From Gnetum montanum (taxonomy: Eukaryota > Streptophyta > Gnetopsida > Gnetales > Gnetaceae): a stretch of DNA of 38,429 nt. The position numbers and the translations under genes were made by a program. The stretch covers positions 4,390-42,818 of the forward strand of contig MNCI01005191.1 in the NCBI GenBank assembly GCA_015680685.1, read 5' to 3'. This document shows, in pieces, positions 31,661 to 38,429 of this stretch (its first letter is position 1; the number at the start of each line of letters is the position of its first letter). The notes under the pieces were generated by a model. It was not told the origin of the DNA, searched no databases, and saw only the letters and a list, made by a program, of their open reading frames with translations.

Positions 31661-33119
31661 GCTTCTGCAGTTATAAAATGATTGTTCCTTCTTTCATTTA
31701 ATTGATATAAACTTCCTGCGTTAAGTTTGTTTAAAATATTAATCAACGATCCTTAATCGATTTGTTTGAAAATTTCCAACCAAAACATGGCACGACCACC
31801 AAATCTTCATGGTTTTATGTTGTAATAAACAAAAGAATTTCAAAAACAGGGCACAAACGATTTCACCGTGTTCGTCCTGTGACTGGTAAATTAAAGTTTC
31901 GGAAAACACAGGAAAGCACTGTTCCCTTATTTAGCTATCAAGTTTATTTCAAAAACCTGGATGAAACAGTGTGCTAACAAAGTGACAACAAACAAAATCA
32001 CTTGCCTGAAGAACAAATAAGGATGAGCAAAGGAAACAATAGCGATGCAGGAGCAATATTTGATGTTGAAGAAGTCACGGAATTTATCTTCATGTTACTG
32101 ATTATCGCTGATTCCTGCCTTGTTCTAAACGTTCAGGCATTTTCATCAAAACACTTCACCCAAAGTAATTTATTTTTGCTTATGATCCACTTATTCGCAC
32201 GATTGATTGCTCAAAATAGAGAAATGAAAATGGCGAACAAATCAGCTGCGATCAGGAAGAACATCGAAAGCAGCAAAATTGTGATTCGGTCAACTTCAGA
32301 AATAATGTGTACTGGGAAACAAAGGGAATTCCTTCCTTCCTTCCTACAAACCGTTGAAGACGGAAGCCGGCATCGCAGGAAGCCTTTATCGTGAAGATGA
32401 TTTCGAATTAGTTGTTTTTTAAAAACACAGGTAATAATGTCAAGTAACCCAAAATTATTATCATTTGGCTCCAGCAAGTTGCCTTTTAAAAAACCAGACA
32501 TTGCAAGCGCCAAAGCATTTCTGAAAAATCACTCTTACATGGTTGAGGTTAATGACTTTTGAGTTTCAAGGTAGCCTTGAAATATTTGGTACATTAAATG
32601 GTTCTTTAAGCCCATTAGGTGTTTCAATGACAAGAAACTTCTTGTTGGAACCATAATTGGAGGAATGTATGCATTTGTAACAATAAGGTAATAAGGTATT
32701 AAAGTAGTAGGACTCCTGATTGGAAAGTTCTAATTTATGGGTTCAATTTTGGTAGGTAATGCTATTGGACTATATATCTTGAGGTATACCTCTGTTACAT
32801 TTATTTTTGGTTCCAACACCACCCACTTCCACACATGCCCTACAAATAAGGATTTGAATTTAAATACTAATAAGATATTTCTATCCTTCTCTACTTCTGC
32901 TAATCTTCAAATGCTTTTTCATCAAATAATGCTTTTTCACTATTAGTGATGGATTTTGAGACAAATGCGAAGCTTGAAAAATTAAGAGGACCATATCTCA
33001 ATATTAATTTTATTATTATGAGATGTTTGAACTTTTCTAATATGTCTTGAGCAAAGATTGTTGGGGAGTATCTTTCAATCTAGTGTCTTTCAATCTAGTG
33101 ATTTTTCAATGCATGATAT
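31661..33119. other. Region upstream of the host gene; probable promoter and leader, no gene assigned
   Basis: 32000-32400 is less AT-rich than its surroundings and contains more CpG, as expected near a transcription start of the minus-strand gene, but I see no definite TATA box or start site. The overlapping open frames at 32002-32394 (plus) and 32513-32211 (minus) match nothing I recognise. Confidence 0.35.
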
Positions 33120-34553
33120 TATTTTTATTGATAAATGTATTTTAAAGAACTGCCCATGAAAAACAAAGGACATGTTGCTATTTTAGTTAATAAAAATTGG
33201 ACTTGAAAAGTTTCAAAGTTTCGCTCTAATAACATTGGAAGTAAAACAAAGGACATGTTGCTATTTTAGTTAATAAAAATTGGACTTGAAAAGTTTCAAA
33301 GTTTCGCTCTAATAACATTGGAAGTGTAATTTGGATTACTTGTCACAATGAAAAAGGAGACATTGAACTCTATAATATTTAGGCTCCTAATATTTTGAAA
33401 GATCGATCAAACATTTAAAAATATCTTTTATCACTACCTAAAGTTCATTGGATTATTAGAGGTAATTCTAATATGGTTGAAAGTCATTTAGATAAACTTG
33501 GTGGTCCTCATCCTAATGTCTTCTCAAGAAAAAGAAAATTGGTGCAAATTTGAAGAAAAATATTTTCTTTATAATATGAACTCTCTATTTCCATATCTTT
33601 CAAACGAGAAAATTTGTATTTGATGTAATTGTCTACAAGAAAATGATAGAATTTATTTTTTCTTGATATATTTTACATCTCTAATATTTTTTTTCAAAAG
33701 CCTACAAGTAGATGTGCACATAACTACTACTTTGTTAGATCATTTTCCTATTACTATTTATCTCTCTGAGATTAATTTGTCCTTCATTCAAAAGTAAAAG
33801 CTTTTTTGTACGAATGCTAATATGTCTATACGATTTTGGTGGGAAAGATATTTTAAAGGTTTGATCGATCTTTCGTTTGGAAAGTAATTTGTTAATTGAA
33901 AGCATTAAGTTGAAGAAGAGCTTGTAGACTTTGTTAATAAAATGCAAATTCTTTTAGACCATAATTTCTTTGATTTTGAATCTTGAAAAACCTTAGCTAA
34001 AGCTCATTATGCTAAGCAATGTTGGCATGCTTTTGAATCTAAAAGCGCTATTGTTAAAGGCCACATGTCCTAATTGAAAATCAAAGATGAACCTTGCAAG
34101 GAGTTTTCTAAATTTTTCAAATGAAAAGGTCAAATACCTAAACTAAAATCATTTTATATAAATGATCCCATCACTACATATCTTAAAACTATTAATAATT
34201 TTTAGCTAGTCATTATGCTTCTATTTTTTCTTCTAAAGGTTTTAGCAAGGAAACCTTCAAGGCATCTAGTACACATACTCCTCACCTTATAAAAAAATGC
34301 ATCAAAGTATTTTTGAAGTATTAATTACAATAGAAAAAATCAAAGCAACTACTTCTACGTTAGCAAATGATAAAGTTCCAAAATTTAATGATTTTTTGGT
34401 TGAATTTTTTAAGAAGCATTAGGACATTGTCTAAATTAATCTCTTTTATGTTTTCCAATAACCCATTATAGATTTTTATATTGCTAAAAATATTAATAAA
34501 GTGTGATTCATCATTTTCCTAAAAATAGATATTGTAATACCCATTCATAGGGA
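33120..34553 (+). mobile_element. Decayed L1-like LINE fragment (endonuclease to RT start), plus strand
   Basis: The plus strand reads, through stops, an endonuclease-like stretch (GHVAILVNKNW, VHWIIRGNSNMVESHLDKLGG, compare 'GGDFN') and then a linker matching the LINE at 10570-13440. The linker matches include 'tatataaatgatcccatcac' against its reverse complement near 13250, and 'aaaaatattaataaagtgtgat' against the RT start near 12570. The copy ends near 34553, just after the RT begins. It is the same family as the intron 3 LINE, in opposite orientation and covering a different part of the polyprotein. An exact 83-bp tandem duplication lies at 33160-33325. Confidence 0.8.
33160..33325. repeat. 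Exact 83-bp tandem duplication within a decayed LINE
   Basis: 'acaaaggacatgttgctatt' through 'gctctaataacattggaagt' occurs twice with a period of exactly 83 bp and no difference that I could find, in an element that is otherwise heavily mutated. Confidence 0.85.
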
Positions 34554-35273
34554 GCAAGAGCTAACACTTGAAGCTCCCCAAAAAGAAAGCTAGTTGAAAG
34601 AAGAAAATGGATAGGTAGCTTTCTTTCTACAACAATCAAACTAACATTAACCTATAAAATTAAAATGAAATCAATAGCACTTAGATCTAGCTCTAAAATA
34701 GATCAATCAATAATGATTTTAAGAATTAAGAGATAATTTTTTAAAAAAATAGCCATAGTAAAATATCATTCATCAGATTAAAAAAAATCAAACTTTTTTT
34801 TATTCAACCTAAAAAGAAATATTTAATTAGGATCATTTACACATTTGCAAACCTAAGAAATGACAACAAAAGCAGATAAATTAACAATCTCAGATTTGTT
34901 CAATCACATAATAATATTTTATAATTTTCCAGCAACACAAAAAACAAGATCATTTGAATTTAGCTCTTGTAACCATTTTACCATTAATCATTTAATCAAG
35001 AAATTAATATGTTCAATAGCAGAGAATAAATAGATCACAACCATAAATTAACATCCTATGTTTTCCCCCACTTCATCAATTTATAGAAAGATATCAAAAT
35101 CAAACTTGAGAAGGTATAGGAAAAAAAAGTATAATTCAAGATTTAGATCCAAGATTTATGTATTCAAAGAAGGAGGGTTCATCAACCAAATTCCAACTAA
35201 AACTCAAGAATCCAACAATTTAAAAATAGTCACAATTATCCATGGGCCCAAGGATACTTTCACTTTCTATCAA
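34554..35273. other. AT-rich spacer between LINE fragment and LTR element
   Basis: Very AT-rich; no recognisable gene. The last bases (atcaa, 35269-35273) would be the left target site of the following LTR element. Confidence 0.45.
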
Positions 35274-36092
35274 TGATACTAATGAGCTGCGATATCGTGT
35301 ACATGATATCGCATCCACCCCACGATATCGCGTACGCAATATTGCAGCCTGCCACAATTTTTATAAATAAGAGGTGGCTTTCCCTGTTCTAGACACTTAG
35401 ACTTAGACCCTTAGCTAAACGCTTGTAGTTTTACCATTCTAGAGTTAGAATAATTTCCATGTGCCTGCAGTAGGAGTCTTAAAGTAAATGGATCTTTATT
35501 CGAGCAAATTGTACTTGAGCACACATTTGTGTACGGCAATAAAGACAAACTTTATGATAAACCTTGCAGCATGTGGACTAAGCTACATAGTAATTAATTA
35601 TTATTGAATGTTTAAATGCTTTCCTAGTTAATTAATCTCTCTCTCAACCCTTGACTCTCCTAGTTAAGTACACTTAGTACGACTGCTTCGAGCATGTGTG
35701 TAGCGCTTGGTAACCCAGCAACGAGCAGCGTTTGGTAATCCCAGCAGCGTAGCACTAGTTTAGGATGTGTGCAGCAAGTGGGAATGGATACTGGTGTTAG
35801 GACAATTAGAACTTAGTTAGTGAATAGTTAATGAAAGTTAGTCAGTTAGTTCTCCTTACCTTCCCCTATTAGCATAAGACATTAAAAAGATAAAAGATAT
35901 AAAAATCATGTACCTCAAGCTTACTTAACCATACAACCGTGACAATACAAGTAAGTTTGAGAAGACAACGATTGACTAACCTTGAGTGTTCCATTAGGGC
36001 GCATAAGCACTTAGCCCTTGGAGTTCGACCGAATCGCTCGTGAAATGCTCGTATTCGTATGGTTGAGTATAGGGGTACCTCGCCACTCATCA
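35274..36092 (+). repeat. 5' LTR of the gag-only element
   Basis: Begins TGATACTAATGAG (shortened by about ten bases relative to TGATGAGACG... at 38076) and ends CACTCATCA. A TATAAATA box lies at 35362-35369. Upstream is a 24-bp inverted repeat gcgatatcg...cgatatcgc-like at 35289-35312 with two G-T pairings near its centre, followed by a second, less perfect one at about 35323-35346. Confidence 0.85.
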
Positions 36093-36093
36093 T

Positions 36094-36113
36094 TGGCGCC
36101 GTTGCCAAGGGAC
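36094..36113 (+). promoter_or_regulatory. Primer binding site (tRNA-Asp) of the gag-only element
   Basis: tggcgccgttgccaagggac begins one base after the LTR end; its first 13 bases are an exact complement of the plant tRNA-Asp 3' end including CCA. Unlike the element at 1696-5776, the match does not extend into the rest of the tRNA. Confidence 0.85.
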
Positions 36114-36209
36114 TTAGTTGTTTGTGCACTATGTAGAACATAGGAAATCATCCATATTGTTGGGACATTAGAATGAACCCTTAGGGTTGATCAAAGGAAA
36201 GATAAGACA

Positions 36210-38078
36210 ATGGTAAATCGCACACCGAACAAGACAAAAATGTCTTCTTCTTCACATAAGAGCACTTCACTGCCTAGGACTAACACAAGAGACTATTGGC
36301 GGCATAACACACGTAACCAAGATTCGCTAATTCCTCAACAATTTCAAGTAGTGTATACTCATCACAATGAATATGTACCCGACTTTACCTTTATTCTCCA
36401 TCAAGATGAACAACTGCGTTGGAGAGACTTGGAGGGTAACATAGTGTTGCCTCCAGACAAATCAGTCTCCAACATGCTCCTTCATGCTCTCACACGAATA
36501 GGCATGCTGCTTTTATACATGGAATACATTACATGTGATCATGACATAAGGGACTATCATCCCACAGAAGCGCAATGTCAACGGGACTTGCGATAGGAGA
36601 GTTACCATGCATCTTTGAAGGGTAAATGGCCCCATAACACCCCGCATGTTTTAAGAGAAATTGGGGATGGTGAACTAGTTTCAACAGGTTCTTCACCAAT
36701 TGATGTTCCCCCTCCTAACAATGGTTAGGAGGTGGTGTATCAGAACCTCCACTCCACTATTCACAACTCTAGTTCTGATCCCCACGAACATGAAGTGTTC
36801 AACGAGGGAACATAAACACACGATAAGGGCAGACGTTCTGATCATAATCATGATCAAGGCCAAGGCCACCGAAGAGAAGGTAGAAAACACCATCATGATA
36901 ATGGTTCTCCTTATTCTTCACCTTCATCATCACATTCACCCTCTCCTTCGGTGTTTGAATGTAGTCATAAGGAAACTAACTGTGAGGATAAAGGAAAACA
37001 GAGTGAGAAACATCGATGAGAGAGTCAAGAATGAGAACGAGGGCACTCTAGGGAATCATGGCATAGAAGAAGGGAGAGTAGGGAACCGCGTAGACATCAT
37101 AGACGCTATGAAAGAGATGACCATGAAGAACCCCTACTCGCAACCAAAAGCATGTTGGATATAACGGAGGTCGTAAGAGTTTCAACAAGGCATCAAAAGG
37201 ACAGTAGGATTAAGAGGTTAGACATGAACAATATTCCACGATTTGAAGGGGGATACAATGCTGATCCTCAAAACCACTTACAAGAATTCCACGATGCATG
37301 TGCCTTGCAGAACATCGAGAACGAATGGCAAAAACTAAAGTTGTTCCCAAGGACACTAGTGAAAGAAGTAGAAAGTTGATACCGGTCCTTAGAACCGGAA
37401 TCCATTCGGAGGTGGAGTACGATGCTAGAACTATTTAATGATAAGTATCAAACGTACTCTTAGGTGTCTAACCTGCAAAAGAAAATCCAAGGATGGAAGC
37501 AAGGAAATCTTGAACCCTTGAATGCTGCCATGGGCCACTATTATGCATTGTTACATCGTTGTCCTGGCCATGGTTATTCGCAGTGGGATCAACTGTGCCA
37601 TCTCGTGGATGGACTTAAGCATGAAACGAGGAGAACCCTTGGAACGTATGCCCAAGGGAGATTATCAGAGCTTAGGTCCCATCAGGTTCATAGATTGCTA
37701 TAGCAAGTAACCAAGGAAGAAGGGGAGCTACATAAGAGAGAAAGTGTGGAAGAGTACAACCGAGATCCTTCCCTTCGAAAAAGGGGAGTGAGATTCTGTG
37801 AGGAGGAGGAAGAGTCATCACTCGAGGAGATGGTGAATAGGAAAACTTTGCCACTCCAAAAATTAACAATAGAAGTGTCGGCAAAGGTAAACCAAATGTG
37901 GGACTCCCTAGATAGTAGGTTTGAAATTGTTCTTAAAATCATAGAGGAGTCTAAGGAGCGAGGTAGTGACTATGACAAAAGGAAAAAGAGAGAAGTGGAT
38001 CATGCATGTAACAAGGGTAAGGGTAAAATGGCCATCACCGACTCGGTTGTGGATTTAGAGACAGACAATGACGGTTGA
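36210..38078 (+). pseudogene. Gag-like frame with eight internal stops, no frameshift
   Basis: From ATG 36210 to TGA 38076-38078 one frame of 623 codons can be followed without any shift, broken by stops at 36594 (TAG), 36726 (TAG), 36813 (TAA), 37017 (TGA), 37032 (TGA), 37377 (TGA), 37461 (TAG) and 37701 (TAG). All fit single C-to-T or G-to-A changes from CAG, CAA, CGA or TGG codons. The N-terminal part is Ser/Thr-rich. The middle (about 36820-37130) is His/Arg/Ser-rich. About 37220-37660 is a Retrotrans_gag domain: IPRFEGGYNADPQNHLQEF, the KLKLFPRTL helix, a YRSLEP.SIRRWSTM block and HRCPGHGYSQWDQLCHLVDG. The C-terminal part is charged (E/K/R-rich). There is no CCHC knuckle and no catalytic motif. 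It would form the capsid-like shell of the element if intact. The final stop codon overlaps the first bases of the 3' LTR. Confidence 0.85.
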
Positions 38079-38429
38079 TGAGACGCGATTTGCATGAGCC
38101 GCGATATCGTGTCGTCCCATGCGATATCACGTACGCAATATCGCAGTCTGCTGCCAAATCTATAAATAAGAGGCGGCACTCCCCTTATTTCCCGTCCTAG
38201 GCTTAAAGTAGGGAAACTATGGTAGTTTGATCACTCCAGAGATAGAATATTTTCCATGTGCCTACAGTAGGAGTCCCCAAGTGAACGGATCTTTATTCGA
38301 GCAGCTTTGTACCTGAATGCAAGTTGTGTACGGCAATAAAGATGAGCCTTGTGGATAAACCTTGCAGTGCATGGAATAGGTTTTATTACATGTTATTTAT
38401 TACCTGCATTAGCGCGGCATGAGTATGAC
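38076..38429 (+). repeat. 3' LTR (first 354 bp) of the gag-only element
   Basis: Begins TGATGAGACGCG and contains GATATC inverted units near 38102-38145, TATAAATA at 38161-38168 and the same downstream blocks as 35274-36092. It is cut by the window end. No clean G-rich polypurine tract precedes it; only a loosely purine-rich stretch (agagacagacaatgacgg) is present at 38057-38074. Confidence 0.85.

Larger units (their letters stand above)
35274..38429 (+). mobile_element. Gag-only Ty3-type LTR element (TR-GAG-like), cut by the right window edge
   Basis: 5' LTR at 35274-36092 (819 bp). A tRNA-Asp primer site is at 36094, one base after the LTR. The internal region of about 1.98 kb holds only a gag-like frame (36210-38078). 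The start of the 3' LTR is at 38076. There is no protease, RT, RNase H or integrase. Plant elements with only LTRs and a gag frame are known as TR-GAGs and are thought to use enzymes from autonomous relatives. The LTRs share the TATA region and the downstream blocks ('tttattcgagca', 'ggcaataaagatgagcc'-like, 'aaaccttgcag') with the elements at the left end of the window. The right end and its target duplicate lie outside. Confidence 0.85.

Noticed and set aside
32211-32513. Minus-strand frame ending in a hydrophobic run, considered as the first exon (signal peptide) of the host gene
   Set aside because: The run ends in a stop with no usable donor of the right phase before it.
36700-37164. Plus-strand frame of 154 codons in another register
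   Set aside because: It overlaps the gag-like frame, which continues through its own stops with family-typical domains; this one is a shadow.

Overview
The window looks like nuclear DNA from a seed plant with a large, repeat-rich genome, and a gymnosperm is my best guess. The base composition is AT-rich. The only convincing host gene is spread over more than 22 kb by very long introns. The rest is mostly decayed LTR retrotransposons with plant tRNA-Asp primer sites, L1-like and RTE-like LINE remains, and older local duplications. There is no bacterial-style gene organisation, so nearly all short open frames here are chance or fragments. The species guess is inference; the introns and element types are read from the sequence.

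Layout. 1-5776 is a cluster of related Ty3-type LTR elements with TGATGA...TCATCA-like ends: a minus-strand LTR fragment (1-191) that appears inserted in a plus-strand element (192-1600), then a complete minus-strand element (1696-5776) with 903-bp LTRs and a 5-bp target duplication. From 8448 to about 31051 (possibly 31660), minus strand, lies a gene for a small single-pass membrane protein of an uncharacterised plant family. Its exons are at 30876-31051, about 15621-15794 and 8448-8683, with a poorly resolved 5' end. Intron 2 is 15.1 kb and holds an RTE LINE (about 22410-24370), a decayed DUF4283/zinc-knuckle retroelement protein, and three tandem units of about 0.93 kb. Intron 3 is about 6.9 kb and holds an L1-like LINE (about 10570-13440). 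A second copy of that LINE family lies upstream of the gene on the other strand (about 33120-34553). 35274 to the right edge is a plus-strand LTR element whose internal region is only a gag-like frame (36210-38078).

Three points deserve most attention. (1) The complete LTR element carries beside its LTR not an 18-nt primer site but a copy of the entire 75-nt tRNA-Asp including CCA. (2) Both pairs of single N bases bracket a segment that is the reverse complement of nearby sequence (185 bp and 346 bp), which looks like mis-oriented contigs; one of these joints destroys the splice donor of exon 3 of the host gene. (3) Both LTR elements whose internal region lies wholly in the window lack a recognisable pol gene, and all LTRs have palindromic modules upstream of a TATAAATA box.
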